A stretch of 64,000 nucleotides of DNA from Desulfobulbaceae bacterium (GCA_023230525.1 JALNXE010000011.1:1-64000), one strand, 5' to 3'; shown: positions 18,024-27,419, counted from the first letter of the stretch. Translations and numbers: made by a program. Notes: generated from the letters alone by a model not told the origin.

Positions 18024-19613
18024 TTACCTCGTCTCGATCCCCTTCTCTCGCATGTGTTCCTTCACCGCCGCAATGGGCACCTCCCGGCGGTGGAAGATGC
18101 CGGCGGCCAGGGCCGCCTCCACATCGGTGGCGGCAAAGACCTCGGAGAAATGCTCCACCTTGCCCGCCCCGCTTGAGGCGATGACCGGGATGGAGACCGC
18201 CCGGCGCACCTGGTTGATCAGCTCGATATCAAAGCCGCTGTTGGTGCCGTCCTTGTCGATGCAGTTGAGCAGGATCTCGCCTGCCCCAAGCTGCTCGCAG
18301 GCCGTGGCCAGCTGCACCACATCCACGTCCCGGCCCTCCCGGCCGCCCTTCACCGTGCACTGGTACCAGCAAAAGCGCTCCCCCTCTGGTCCGGGGAAGG
18401 CGGTTTCAATGGTATGATGTGTTGTCTCCTCCGGGCTTTTCACATAGACCCTTCTCGGGTCAATGGAGATGACCACGGCCTGGGCCCCGTAGACAATGGA
18501 GATCTGCTCAATGGAGCTTTTGCCGGTTTTGGTCCTATTCTTTAGATACTCCTCCACCGTGTAGACCGCATCGCTGCCGATGGAGATCTTGTCCGCCCCG
18601 CTGCGGAAATATTGCGAGGCCACGTCCAAGGCCGAATAGTGGCGGCCTTCGGTATCGGTGAATTCGCGGATGCCGCCGCCGATGGTCAGCGGCACAAAGA
18701 CATTTTCCGAGGTCTGCTGCAGCACCTCCAGCATGGGCTGGTCCTTTAAGGGGAAATCCCGGAAGCCGGTGATATTGAGAAAGGTGATCTCATCGGCCCC
18801 CTCCTCGAAATAGCGGCGGGCAAGCTCCACGGGTTTGCCCAGGTTGCGCACCTCGCCCTCTTCCCGCACGTCGTACTGGTCGCCCTTGGTCACCACCAGA
18901 TCCCCGTTGTCATTGCTGCGCACATCCAGGCAGGCGATGATGCGCTTGGCCAGCTTGGTCTCGCCGGCAGCATTGGCAACCGTGCCCGGTGCGGCAGCGG
19001 TGAAATCCGCCAGCTCCAGGAAATTCTGCAGAATCCGCAGGCCGGCCTCGCCGCTTTTTTCCGGATGAAACTGGAAGGCCGCCACATTGCCTTTCTGGAC
19101 GCCGCTGACAAACTCCTCGCCGTAATCGGTGGTGGTCAGCACCCAGTCGCGGCTCTCCTCAGCCATTGAGGCCCGAAAGGAGTGGACAAAATAGAGTTTT
19201 TCCCCGGCATAGCCGGTAAACAGGGGTGACTGTTTTCTGACCTTGATGCCGTTCCAGCCGATCTGCGGCACGGAAAGATTGGAGGGCCGGAAACGGCTGA
19301 TCTGGCCGGGGATGATGCCGAGCCCGGCCACGCCAGGGGTCTCCTCGCTGCCCTCATACAGGGTCTGCAGGCCCAGACAGATGCCGAGAAAGGGCTTGCC
19401 GCCCCTGATATGGGCCAGCAGGGGCTCCACATAGCCCATGCGCTGCAGCCGCTCCATGGCGCTGCCGAAACTGCCGACCCCTGGGAAGACCAGCTTTTCC
19501 GCCCGCCGGATATCCTCCGGGCAGGTCGCATCCTGCACCTCAAAGCCCAGTTTCCTGATGGCATTGCGCACACTGCGCACATTGCCGGCCCCGTAATCGA
19601 GTAATGTGATCAT
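18024..19613 (-). CDS. Bifunctional imidazole glycerol-phosphate synthase (fused HisH-HisF, HIS7 type)
   Basis: A 529-residue fusion. Residues 1-205 are the glutamine amidotransferase (HisH): catalytic Cys79 in FLGICLGLQ, with His183 and Glu185 in QFHPEKSG. Residues 220-529 are the cyclase (HisF) barrel: catalytic Asp230 in IIACLDVRSNDNGDLV and the second Asp in LLNCIDKDGTNSGFD. It converts PRFAR plus glutamine-derived ammonia to IGP and AICAR in histidine biosynthesis. The cyclase half carries the insertions of plant and fungal HIS7 (FTDTEGRHYSALDVASQYF, RRVYVKSPEETTHHTIET), unlike ordinary bacterial HisF. Most bacteria encode two separate proteins. No other his gene is nearby. Confidence 0.95.
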   Translation of the reverse strand: MITLLDYGAGNVRSVRNAIRKLGFEVQDATCPEDIRRAEKLVFPGVGSFGSAMERLQRMGYVEPLLAHIRGGKPFLGICLGLQTLYEGSEETPGVAGLGIIPGQISRFRPSNLSVPQIGWNGIKVRKQSPLFTGYAGEKLYFVHSFRASMAEESRDWVLTTTDYGEEFVSGVQKGNVAAFQFHPEKSGEAGLRILQNFLELADFTAAAPGTVANAAGETKLAKRIIACLDVRSNDNGDLVVTKGDQYDVREEGEVRNLGKPVELARRYFEEGADEITFLNITGFRDFPLKDQPMLEVLQQTSENVFVPLTIGGGIREFTDTEGRHYSALDVASQYFRSGADKISIGSDAVYTVEEYLKNRTKTGKSSIEQISIVYGAQAVVISIDPRRVYVKSPEETTHHTIETAFPGPEGERFCWYQCTVKGGREGRDVDVVQLATACEQLGAGEILLNCIDKDGTNSGFDIELINQVRRAVSIPVIASSGAGKVEHFSEVFAATDVEAALAAGIFHRREVPIAAVKEHMREKGIETR

Positions 19614-20006
19614 CTCTCTACACCTGATTGCTTAAACAGAATCTGCCGCATGGCGGCCCCTATAAAAAATCGAAACCGCCAGCATACCTGCCTTTTTTCC
19701 TCACCGCAACTTTCTTTGACTGCCAATACGTAATTTCAATAGGTTATGCCACCGGCTGGGATTCTGTCCTGCTACCATTAATGTGCCCTTGTGCCCCTTG
19801 CGGGTATAAAATACTTGAAGTACTTTAGGCACTCTTCGCGAACTGCAATTCGGATATCCCGGCAAAATATATACCGAGGTCATGTTGTCTGAAATTATCG
19901 TTTACACGTTTTCCAATGCCGCAATTGACAGAAAAAGGACTTTGTTTTATAGATCAGCAGTTTGCCTTTCATTATCCGTCAGTCAACGAAACACACGGGG
20001 AAAAAC
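19614..20006. other. Divergent intergenic region between HisHF and DapL
   Basis: Both flanking genes start here and diverge, so promoters are expected. I see no strong consensus pair. The stretch around 19785-19830 (GTGCCCCTTGCGGGTATAAA, then ACTTGAAGTACTTTAGG) resembles a dispersed repeat, from memory only. Confidence 0.4.
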
Positions 20007-21233
20007 ATGATCACCATTAATGAAAATTATCTCAAACTGCAGGCCTCCTACCTGTTTTCCGATATCGCCAAACGCGTGGCAGCCTTTCAGCAGAACAATC
20101 CCGGCCGGGAGATCATCAAACTGGGCATCGGCGACGTGACCCGCCCCCTGCCGCCGGCCTGTATCGAGGCCCTGCATGCAGCGACTGACGAGATGGCCAG
20201 TGAGGCGACCTTCCGCGGCTACGGCCCGGAGCAGGGCTATGCCTTCCTGCGGGAGGCCATTGCTGAAAACGATTTCCGCAGCCGGGGGGCGAATGTCGAG
20301 GCAGATGAAATCTTTGTCAGCGACGGGGCCAAATGCGACACCGGCAACATCCAGGAACTCTTCGCCACCGAGGTGAAAATCGCCATTCCCGACCCGGTTT
20401 ATCCGGTTTATCTCGACACCAACGTCATGGCCGGACGCACCGGCGTGTTTGCCGACGGCCGTTACCAGGGCATCTGCTATCTTGATTCGGTCAAGGCCAA
20501 CAACTTCGTGCCGGACCTGCCCGGCCGGCCGGTGGACCTCATCTACCTCTGCTTTCCCAATAACCCCACCGGCTCAACCATTACCAGAGAGCAGCTCAAG
20601 ACCTGGGTTGATTACGCCCGGGCCAACCAGGCGCTGATCCTCTTTGATGCCGCCTACGAGGCCTTTATCCGCGACGAGTCCCTGCCCCGGTCGATCTTTG
20701 AGATAGCAGGCGCCCGGGAGGTGGCCATCGAGTTCAGGAGCTTTTCAAAAACCGCCGGGTTCACCGGCACCCGCTGCGCCTATACCGTGGTGCCCAAGGA
20801 ATGCGTGGCCTACGACCGCGCCGGCAACCGGCATTTCCTCCACCCCCTGTGGAACCGCCGCCACTGCACCAAATTCAACGGCGTCTCCTACCCGGTGCAG
20901 AAGGCGGCCGCGGCAGTCTACAGTGACGCCGGCAAGCGACAGGTCAGGGAACTCACCGACTATTACCTGCGCAACGCGGCCCTGATCAAAAAGGAAATGA
21001 CCGCCCTGGGCTTTGCGTCGGTGGGCGGCGACAACGCCCCCTACATCTGGATTGACGGCCAGGGCCGTGATTCATGGGAATTCTTTGACATGCTGCTGAG
21101 CAAGGCCGGCGTGGTCTGCACGCCAGGGGCCGGTTTCGGCAAATGTGGCCAGGGCTATATCAGGCTGTCCGCCTTCAACAGCCACGAAAACGTCACAAAA
21201 GCCATGGAACGGATCAGCCAGGCCCTGCAATAG
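20007..21233 (+). CDS. dapL: LL-diaminopimelate aminotransferase
   Basis: A 408-residue class I/II aminotransferase. The sequence from MITINENYLKLQASYLFSDI through KLGIGDVTRPLPP, FRGYGPEQGYAFLREAI and SDGAKCDTGNIQELF is diagnostic of DapL. The PLP-binding lysine is predicted at Lys248 in SFSKTAGFTGTRCAY. It converts tetrahydrodipicolinate directly to LL-diaminopimelate with glutamate, bypassing DapC/D/E, for lysine and peptidoglycan. The frame is open 15 codons further upstream, but the family N-terminus and a GGGG stretch favour the ATG at 20007. Its 3' end overlaps the convergent HD-GYP gene by 20 bases. Confidence 0.95.
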   Translation: MITINENYLKLQASYLFSDIAKRVAAFQQNNPGREIIKLGIGDVTRPLPPACIEALHAATDEMASEATFRGYGPEQGYAFLREAIAENDFRSRGANVEADEIFVSDGAKCDTGNIQELFATEVKIAIPDPVYPVYLDTNVMAGRTGVFADGRYQGICYLDSVKANNFVPDLPGRPVDLIYLCFPNNPTGSTITREQLKTWVDYARANQALILFDAAYEAFIRDESLPRSIFEIAGAREVAIEFRSFSKTAGFTGTRCAYTVVPKECVAYDRAGNRHFLHPLWNRRHCTKFNGVSYPVQKAAAAVYSDAGKRQVRELTDYYLRNAALIKKEMTALGFASVGGDNAPYIWIDGQGRDSWEFFDMLLSKAGVVCTPGAGFGKCGQGYIRLSAFNSHENVTKAMERISQALQ

Positions 21234-23310
21234 GCCCTGCCCCTTGCTCCGCCGGGCCGGCGCCGTCCCTGGCCCTGCCGGCGGCAGAGGCCTGGCCGGA
21301 GAATTGACCGCCCGGCTCATCATCGGAGAAACGCCGGGCAATGAGTTGAAATGACTCCTGCAGGGCGAGGAAGGCGTCCACCACATCCGGGTCGAAATGG
21401 CTGCCCCGCCCCTTTTTGATGATTTCCACCGCTTCGGCATGGGGGAATGGAGGCTTGTAGCACCTGGCGCTGATCAGGGCGTCATAGACATCAGCCAGGG
21501 CCATCAGCCGCCCGGCAAGGGGAATGGCATCGCCCTGGAGGCCAAGGGGATAACCCGTACCATTCCACTTCTCATGGTGACTGTAGGCGATCTCCCCGGC
21601 CAGGCGCAAAAACGAGTAGCCGTTGCCATCCTGCAGCAGCGACTCCGCCTTGACCAGGGTGTCATAACCCAAACGGCAATGTTCTTTCATCACGCGAAAC
21701 TCTTCAGCCGATAGCCTGCCGGGCTTGAGCAGGATACTGTCGGGCACGCCCACCTTGCCGATATCATGCAGGGGGGCGGAGCGGAAGAGCATCTCAATGG
21801 TGGACCAATCGAGGCGCTCCCTGAATCCGGGATGCTTGCTCAGCTGCTCGGCCAGGACCCGCACATAGTGCCGGGTTCTTTGGATATGGCCCCCGGTTTC
21901 ATTGTCCCGGGTCTCGGCCAGGGACGTCAGGCTGAGAATGGTGGTATCCTGGGCCAGCAGCAGTTCCCGGCCCCGTTTCTTGACCTCCCTTTCCTCCCGC
22001 CAGAACTTCAGCAGACTCAAAACAGCGAAATTAACCCCGAGAACCAGCAGGCCATAAAGCGGATTAATAAAAATCCCCTGTTTTTCCAGCAGGATAAAGG
22101 AACCGTACCCTAACCCGGCGCAGCCAATGGCCAGAAAACAGACGCTGACCAGGGCATTGGCCCTGGCCAGCAGCAGGGTGGACAGAGCGCCGAGCACAAT
22201 CAGGGCGGCGAACTCAAAGCCTCCGGCCCACAGCGGCCGGACGAGAAAATGCCCGTTGGTGATGTTGTCGATGATGGTGGCATGCACCTCCACGCCAGGG
22301 TAGAGGGGATCAAGCGGGGTGGGGTGGCTGTCCATCAGGCCGGCGGCCGAGGTGCCCACCAGCACGATCCTGCCCGCCACCCGCTCCCTGGGCACGGCAT
22401 CGTTTAAGATATCCGCGGCGGACAGATAATCAAAAAAGTGGCCTGCCCCCTGATAGGCGAGCAGAAGATTGCTCACCGCATCAACCGGAATGCGCCGGCC
22501 ATTGATGACCACTGCCGCAAGCCCCCCGGCCTGTATGTCCAGGCTGACTTGCCTTACGCCCCAGGCCTTAAGCACCGTGGCCAGGGCCAGACCGGGATAA
22601 ACCTTGTCCCGGTAACGCAGCAGCAGGGGAACCCGCCTGAGCACCCCATCGGCATCGGCCGGATAGTTGACAAAGCCCGAGGCATTTACCGCCGCACTGA
22701 GTTGGGGGATATTCACCGTGGCGTCCCGGGCGGCAAAGAGAAAATCATAGCCGGCAGCCTTACTGCCCTGGGGCATGACGGCATCCAGCGGCTGGAGAAA
22801 CTCCTCTTTGTCCGGAGCCTGATTTTCCGCAAAGGTAAATTTGTATCCCAGGACAAAGGGGCCTTGCCGCAGCACCTCGGCCAGGGCCAGATCATTATCC
22901 AGCAGGGGCTGGGGCAGGCCGGCAAGAGAAAATCGAACCCGCAGATCGCGCTCCATCTCCTTTTGCAGGATCAGCAGCGAGGTCCTGTCCGCTTCGGCAA
23001 AAATGATATCCAGACCGACGGCCTGCGCCCCCAGCCGCTGCAGCTTGTCGAGCAGCAGGGCGACCCGGTAGCGGGGCCAGGGCCACTGCCCGAACCCGGC
23101 CAGTGATTTTTCGTCCAGATCAACGATCACCGGCCGTAAGCCGGGTTCGCTTTTCGGCAGGGAACGCACCATGGAGTCGTAAACCTTCAGCCCGACCAGG
23201 GACAGAAAGGGCGGCGGGAAGATGGAGGCGAGGGAAAAAAGAAGGGTGACAAGAAAACCGGAAAGAAAAACAACCCCCTGCCAGCGGCTGGGCCGGCCGG
23301 GGGATTTCAT
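21214..23310 (-). CDS. CHASE2-domain membrane protein with HD-GYP phosphodiesterase domain
   Basis: A 698-residue protein. An N-terminal transmembrane helix (about 13-35) is followed by a large extracytoplasmic CHASE2 sensor domain (about 40-330), three transmembrane helices (about 345-430), and a cytoplasmic HD-GYP domain. The metal-binding His515-Asp516 lies in LHDIGKVGVPD; HHEKWNGTGYP and ALADVYDAL follow. The GYP position reads GTGYP, so cyclic-di-GMP phosphodiesterase activity is expected. It overlaps the upstream OmpA-type lipoprotein gene by four bases. With OmpA and FecR neighbours it probably forms an envelope-sensing signalling module. Confidence 0.92.
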   Translation of the reverse strand: MKSPGRPSRWQGVVFLSGFLVTLLFSLASIFPPPFLSLVGLKVYDSMVRSLPKSEPGLRPVIVDLDEKSLAGFGQWPWPRYRVALLLDKLQRLGAQAVGLDIIFAEADRTSLLILQKEMERDLRVRFSLAGLPQPLLDNDLALAEVLRQGPFVLGYKFTFAENQAPDKEEFLQPLDAVMPQGSKAAGYDFLFAARDATVNIPQLSAAVNASGFVNYPADADGVLRRVPLLLRYRDKVYPGLALATVLKAWGVRQVSLDIQAGGLAAVVINGRRIPVDAVSNLLLAYQGAGHFFDYLSAADILNDAVPRERVAGRIVLVGTSAAGLMDSHPTPLDPLYPGVEVHATIIDNITNGHFLVRPLWAGGFEFAALIVLGALSTLLLARANALVSVCFLAIGCAGLGYGSFILLEKQGIFINPLYGLLVLGVNFAVLSLLKFWREEREVKKRGRELLLAQDTTILSLTSLAETRDNETGGHIQRTRHYVRVLAEQLSKHPGFRERLDWSTIEMLFRSAPLHDIGKVGVPDSILLKPGRLSAEEFRVMKEHCRLGYDTLVKAESLLQDGNGYSFLRLAGEIAYSHHEKWNGTGYPLGLQGDAIPLAGRLMALADVYDALISARCYKPPFPHAEAVEIIKKGRGSHFDPDVVDAFLALQESFQLIARRFSDDEPGGQFSGQASAAGRARDGAGPAEQGAGPIAGPG

Positions 23311-23909
23311 CTGATGATAACCTCAACCCGCCTGTTTTTCGGCTCCTTGACATTGTCTGGCGTGGGCACCAGGGGATTCGCCTCGCCATAGGAAGTTACC
23401 GCAAGAATGGCGGGGTCGACCCCCTTTCCCACCAGCAGGTCGCGCACGGTCTGGGCCCGTTTGGTGGAAAGGGTGAGATTGTACTCCTTTGATCCGGACC
23501 GGTCGCTATGGCCGATGACGCTGACATCCGTCGACTGGGTTTTGTTAATGACATCCAGGATCGGCTGCAGCAGGGCGGCAGAGCCATTGGTCAAGTCAAA
23601 GGAGTCGGTCTTGAAGTAGAGAAGAAAGCTCTGGGGCGGCAGGGGTTCAACGGCAAGGGCCGCGCCGAAGGTCGCTTTAATCTCTTCCTCGCTCATTGGC
23701 GGGGCAGCCTGGGGTTTGCCGCTGCCGTCCACCGTAACACCTTCACCCGACTTATCCGCCACCTGGCTGCCCTGCGCATTGGTTACCTCGATGCTCCCCA
23801 CCTTACCGTCCTGATCCGGCAGCAGAACAATCATGCTTTTTTGCGAAGCGCAGGCGGACAACAGAAGCAGCAGAACCAGGCAGGACACAATTGCAACAAA
23901 ACCTTTCAT
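23307..23909 (-). CDS. OmpA-family peptidoglycan-associated lipoprotein
   Basis: A 200-residue lipoprotein: signal peptide with lipobox LSAC (Cys about 19). The C-terminal OmpA-like peptidoglycan-binding domain (about 92-200) shows LLYFKTDSFDLT, IGHSDRSGSKEYNLTLSTKR and NRRVEVIIR. The spacer has a Pro-rich segment. It is translationally coupled (ATGA) to the CHASE2-HD-GYP gene and follows a FecR-domain gene, an arrangement also seen with CHASE2 adenylate cyclases in other bacteria. It may tie the sensor to peptidoglycan. Confidence 0.9.
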   Translation of the reverse strand: MKGFVAIVSCLVLLLLLSACASQKSMIVLLPDQDGKVGSIEVTNAQGSQVADKSGEGVTVDGSGKPQAAPPMSEEEIKATFGAALAVEPLPPQSFLLYFKTDSFDLTNGSAALLQPILDVINKTQSTDVSVIGHSDRSGSKEYNLTLSTKRAQTVRDLLVGKGVDPAILAVTSYGEANPLVPTPDNVKEPKNRRVEVIIR

Positions 23910-23970
23910 AAGTGCTCCCCTTCTTCATAACGAAATTCTGATGAAATCACCATTTACGAGGCAATACTTG

Positions 23971-24417
23971 TCAATTACCTGCAATTTTGGCGGCAAATCT
24001 GGTGCCCCGGATGGCAATGGTGCCCACCGGCGTCTCGATCTTGATGGAATCCGGCGAGAGTTTGCCTATCAACCCGGACACATAAACGAATGTCCCCCTG
24101 ACCATTTTCGCCAGCATGTAAAAACTACCCTGATCCGGGACAAAGACATATTCCTTTAACTCCAGCTCACTTTCCGGCCCCAGTGAAAAAATGGTATTAT
24201 CCCGCAGAATGATGCCCACCGAGCCATCCTTGCCGGTGCTGATCACATCATTTGCATAGATTTTCATCCCCCTTTCGGCGCTGAGTGTCATATCCTGCCG
24301 CTTGACCAAGACACTGCCCTGGACATTTTTCACGCTGCCGGCAAAATCATCCGCCGCAAAGACCGGCCAGGATGCGGCCAGGATAAACAGCAACAAAAAA
24401 ATCACAATACGATGCAT
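23971..24417 (-). CDS. FecR-domain exported protein
   Basis: A 148-residue protein with a Sec signal peptide (MHRIVIFLLLFILAASWPVF, cleavage after AA near 22) and a FecR domain: SVKNVQGSVLVKR, then a G-to-D-V turn (KIYANDVISTGKDGSVGIIL), and ETPVGTIAIRGTRFA at the end. The start at 24417 is set by GGAGGTGG upstream; the frame is open 12 codons further. It heads the FecR-OmpA-CHASE2/HD-GYP operon, 61 bases before the next gene. Its role in that module is inferred. Confidence 0.88.
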   Translation of the reverse strand: MHRIVIFLLLFILAASWPVFAADDFAGSVKNVQGSVLVKRQDMTLSAERGMKIYANDVISTGKDGSVGIILRDNTIFSLGPESELELKEYVFVPDQGSFYMLAKMVRGTFVYVSGLIGKLSPDSIKIETPVGTIAIRGTRFAAKIAGN

Positions 24418-24508
24418 GGGCCACCTCCGCTTTTGACAACCGAATTTTACCATTTTTATAGACTAGCAAATTTGCCAGGCGATTGCCAAGAGATGTTTTG
24501 CCAGGATG

Positions 24509-25597
24509 TCAGGTCAGATCACCGATGATGCGCTCAATCTCCCTTTGCTGTTTTTCAATGCTCTCGGCCAGGGAGAACTGGACCAGGGCCCGCTGAAGAT
24601 TCTGCTCAGGCGATGCTGTCTTGAAATAGACGTTGCCCTGCAGATAATCGGTAAAAAAACGCAGACCCAGCTCAAAGGCGATGAGCCGTGCCCCGGCATA
24701 AAAGTAGTCATAATCATGGGGAGTGAGAAAACCGCGGGCCTCTGCCACGTAACCCCGCAGAATTTCCCGGCACAGCTCCGTGTCAAAAGAAACGGGCAAC
24801 GGGCCTTCTTCCCCCTGGCCGTTGCAGCAGGAACGCAGACAGTCGCCGATATCGTACTGGATGAGGCCGGGTTTCACCGTATCAAGATCAATCAGGCTCA
24901 CCGCCCGGCCCGTCCGTTCGGCAAAGAGGATGTTGCTGAGTTTGGGGTCGCCGTGAATGGGCCGGCTGAAGAGCTTCCCCTCTTTTCTGGCATCCTCCAG
25001 GACGTGGACCAAGGCCCGGCGCCGGGCAATAAAATCATGGCAGAAACGGATGTCCGCCGGGTTCCGCCGGCCTGCCGCGGCCGCCACCCGGTCATACTGG
25101 GCGAGATAGAGCGGGGTGACGTGAAAGCCTGGCAGGGTATCATGGAGCCGGGCCGGCTCAAGACCGCTGATGAGCTGGTGGAAACGGCCCAGAGCGCGCC
25201 CCGCCTCACCGGCCTGGAAGGGGCTCTGCACCGTGGCAAAACTCCGGCAGCCGGCAATAAAATGCAGCACCCGCCAGCAGCCGTTGTCCCGGTCCCGGTA
25301 AAAATCCCTGCCCGCCAGGGTTTGCCGGATGACCGGCATCCGCCAGCTGCCGGGATTGCCCTCGGCCGCCAGCTCAGCCGCCACATGATCGCAGACGGTC
25401 CGCAGATTTTCCATAACCCATTCCGGCTGGGCAAAAACCGCGGAGCTGAGGCGCTGCAGGATAAAACGGGGTTCATCCTGCCCGGCTACGGTCACCAGAA
25501 AGGTGTCGTTGACCCTGCCGGTTCCGTATTCCCGTATATCTTTGATTGCCGGGGCGGCAAAAAACTGTGCTGCCACGGCGTGGAGGTCAGCCGCCAT
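24509..25597 (-). CDS. Phosphotransferase (APH/NahK-like sugar kinase family)
   Basis: About 362 residues of the aminoglycoside phosphotransferase/choline kinase fold. The catalytic loop reads IHGDPKLSNILF and the metal-binding loop LIDLDTVKPGLIQYDIGDCLRS; the N-terminal nucleotide region shows GTGRVNDTFLV. The D-T-V-x-P-G motif is typical of NahK-type N-acetylhexosamine kinases and related small-molecule kinases rather than of resistance enzymes. A start at 25627 adds ten codons; the ATG at 25597 has GGGAG five bases upstream and is preferred. It diverges from the NlpC/P60 gene. Confidence 0.78.
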   Translation of the reverse strand: MAADLHAVAAQFFAAPAIKDIREYGTGRVNDTFLVTVAGQDEPRFILQRLSSAVFAQPEWVMENLRTVCDHVAAELAAEGNPGSWRMPVIRQTLAGRDFYRDRDNGCWRVLHFIAGCRSFATVQSPFQAGEAGRALGRFHQLISGLEPARLHDTLPGFHVTPLYLAQYDRVAAAAGRRNPADIRFCHDFIARRRALVHVLEDARKEGKLFSRPIHGDPKLSNILFAERTGRAVSLIDLDTVKPGLIQYDIGDCLRSCCNGQGEEGPLPVSFDTELCREILRGYVAEARGFLTPHDYDYFYAGARLIAFELGLRFFTDYLQGNVYFKTASPEQNLQRALVQFSLAESIEKQQREIERIIGDLT

Positions 25598-25697
25598 CTC
25601 TTCTCCCATTTTTTTTACTGATAGCATTTTTTTATCTTTACGAACACTTATTCAAACGGTTATAAGAGTTTTTGTAAACCTTAAAAAAAAGAGGATC

Positions 25698-26501
25698 ATG
25701 AAGATAAGCAAACACCACTCCTTGCATATGGCCTTCCTGTGGCCTTTCTTCCTGCTGCTGCTTGTCCAGCTCATGTTGACAACCGGCTGCAGCACCCTTT
25801 CACCAACCCCGGTCAAAACAGCCCTTGCCCCGCCATCATCCGATTGCTACCGGCTCGGCTATACCATCCAGGCCGGCGCCTTTACCGATGTGGAGCATGC
25901 TGCCCGCCTGAGCAGAACACTGGAAAATCAGGGGCTTAACGCCTACTTCTTCCGGCACAGTTCAGGCCTCTACAAGGTACGCTTCGGCAATTACCCCTCA
26001 CTGCAGGAGGCCACCCGCCAGGCCGAGAACTTTCTGCGCGCCGGCATCATCAGCGACTACTATCTCGTCGCGCCGGAATCCTACGCCCTGGCCAAGAGAG
26101 ATGAGCTGGGCGAGGAGTATCTTCGGGATCAACTGCTCGACACCGCCGTAGAATTCGTCGGCATCCGCTACAAATGGGGCGGGGTATCCCAGGAAGATGG
26201 ATTTGACTGCAGCGGGCTGACCATGGCCGTGTATCAGTTGAACGGTCTTGACCTGCCCCGCACCTCAAAGAGTCAGTTTCACTCCGGCAAACCCGTCGAC
26301 AAAGACGAACTCAAAAAAGGCGATCTGGTCTTTTTCGCCACCAGGGGCGGCAAACGCATTACCCATGTGGGCATATACGCCGGCAACAACACCTTCATCC
26401 ATGCCCCGCGCAAGGGAAAACAAATCGAGACCTCTTCTCTGTCCAGCAAATATTTCGCCTCCCACTTCATTGGCGCCAGAACGTTTCTGGGCAACAGCTA
26501 G
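25698..26501 (+). CDS. SPOR-domain NlpC/P60 peptidoglycan hydrolase lipoprotein
   Basis: A 267-residue lipoprotein: signal peptide with lipobox TTGC. A SPOR-like domain (about 52-125: YTIQAGAFTDVEHAARLSRT, GLYKVRFGNYPSLQEA) precedes a C-terminal NlpC/P60 domain with the catalytic Cys in FDCSGLTMAVY, His in THVGIYAG and a third residue in FIHAPR. It is presumed to cleave D-gamma-glutamyl-diaminopimelate bonds, targeted by SPOR to denuded septal peptidoglycan. GAGGAT precedes the ATG at 25698; the upstream open frame overlaps the divergent kinase gene and is not coding. A ZnuA gene starts nine bases after its stop. Confidence 0.9.
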   Translation: MKISKHHSLHMAFLWPFFLLLLVQLMLTTGCSTLSPTPVKTALAPPSSDCYRLGYTIQAGAFTDVEHAARLSRTLENQGLNAYFFRHSSGLYKVRFGNYPSLQEATRQAENFLRAGIISDYYLVAPESYALAKRDELGEEYLRDQLLDTAVEFVGIRYKWGGVSQEDGFDCSGLTMAVYQLNGLDLPRTSKSQFHSGKPVDKDELKKGDLVFFATRGGKRITHVGIYAGNNTFIHAPRKGKQIETSSLSSKYFASHFIGARTFLGNS

Positions 26502-26510
26502 CATGCAGCC

Positions 26511-27419
26511 ATGCCCTGCCTGAAAAAAATTATTGCCTGCTGTCTCCCCCTTATTTTTTTCCTCTCCCTGCCGGTGGCCCAGGCCGCCGGCCGGGAAAAA
26601 ATCCCGGTGTTTGTTTCTATTATTCCCCAGGCCTTTTTTGTGGAGAAAATCGGCGGGGACAGGGTTGCGGTGGAAGTACTGGTCCAGCCCGGACAAAGCC
26701 CGCACACTTATGCCCCAACGCCGCGGCAGATGGCAAGGCTGGCCGAGGCCAGGGTTTATTTCCGCATCGGCATCGCCTTTGAAAACGGTTTGCTGCCCAA
26801 ACTGCATAGCACCATGCCCGCGCTGCCCATCGTTGACACCAGGGATGGGATCACCCTGGAAAAAATGACGGCCCAGGATGAGGAAGCAGAGGCGGAACAC
26901 GGCCACGGCCACCACGGCGAGGAGCTCGACCCCCACATCTGGCTCGATCCTCTGCTGGTCAAAAAACAGGCGGAAACCATCAAGGACACACTGGTTCAGC
27001 TTGACCCGGAGGGCCAGCCGCTCTATGAAAAAAACTTCACCGCTTTCTGCGCCGACCTTGATGCGCTGCATGCCAGACTGAGCAAGGCCCTGGCCCCGTT
27101 GCGGGGCAAGAGTTTTTTTGTTTTTCACCCGGCCTTCGGCTATTTTGCCAAGGCGTACGGGCTGAAACAGATTGCCGTGGAAACGGGAGGCAAGGCGCCC
27201 AGCGCCCGGCATCTGGCCAGCCTGATCGATCTGGCCAAGAGGCAGGGGGTCAGAGTGCTGTTCGTGCAGCCCCAGTTCTCGCAGAAAAGCGCCCTGACTG
27301 TGGCCCAGGCTATCAATGGGGCGGTGGTTCCCCTCGATGACCTGGCCAAGGATTACTTCACCAACATGAACCACATCGCCGAGGCCCTGGAAAAGGCGTT
27401 AGGCACGGCCGCAAAATAA
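26511..27419 (+). CDS. Zinc/manganese ABC transporter substrate-binding protein (ZnuA-like)
   Basis: A 302-residue periplasmic protein with a signal peptide ending at VAQA. It has the cluster A-1 metal-binding pattern: SIIPQAFFVEKIGGDRV, GQSPHTYAPTPRQM (first His), a His-rich loop EHGHGHHGEELDPHIWLDP, HPAFGYFAKAYGL (third His) and VPLDDLAKDY (final Asp). The His-rich loop is typical of zinc-specific ZnuA. It binds Zn2+ for import. No ZnuB or ZnuC gene adjoins: the next gene is on the other strand, so the permease must be elsewhere. It is coupled to the peptidoglycan hydrolase gene upstream. Confidence 0.9.
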   Translation: MPCLKKIIACCLPLIFFLSLPVAQAAGREKIPVFVSIIPQAFFVEKIGGDRVAVEVLVQPGQSPHTYAPTPRQMARLAEARVYFRIGIAFENGLLPKLHSTMPALPIVDTRDGITLEKMTAQDEEAEAEHGHGHHGEELDPHIWLDPLLVKKQAETIKDTLVQLDPEGQPLYEKNFTAFCADLDALHARLSKALAPLRGKSFFVFHPAFGYFAKAYGLKQIAVETGGKAPSARHLASLIDLAKRQGVRVLFVQPQFSQKSALTVAQAINGAVVPLDDLAKDYFTNMNHIAEALEKALGTAAK

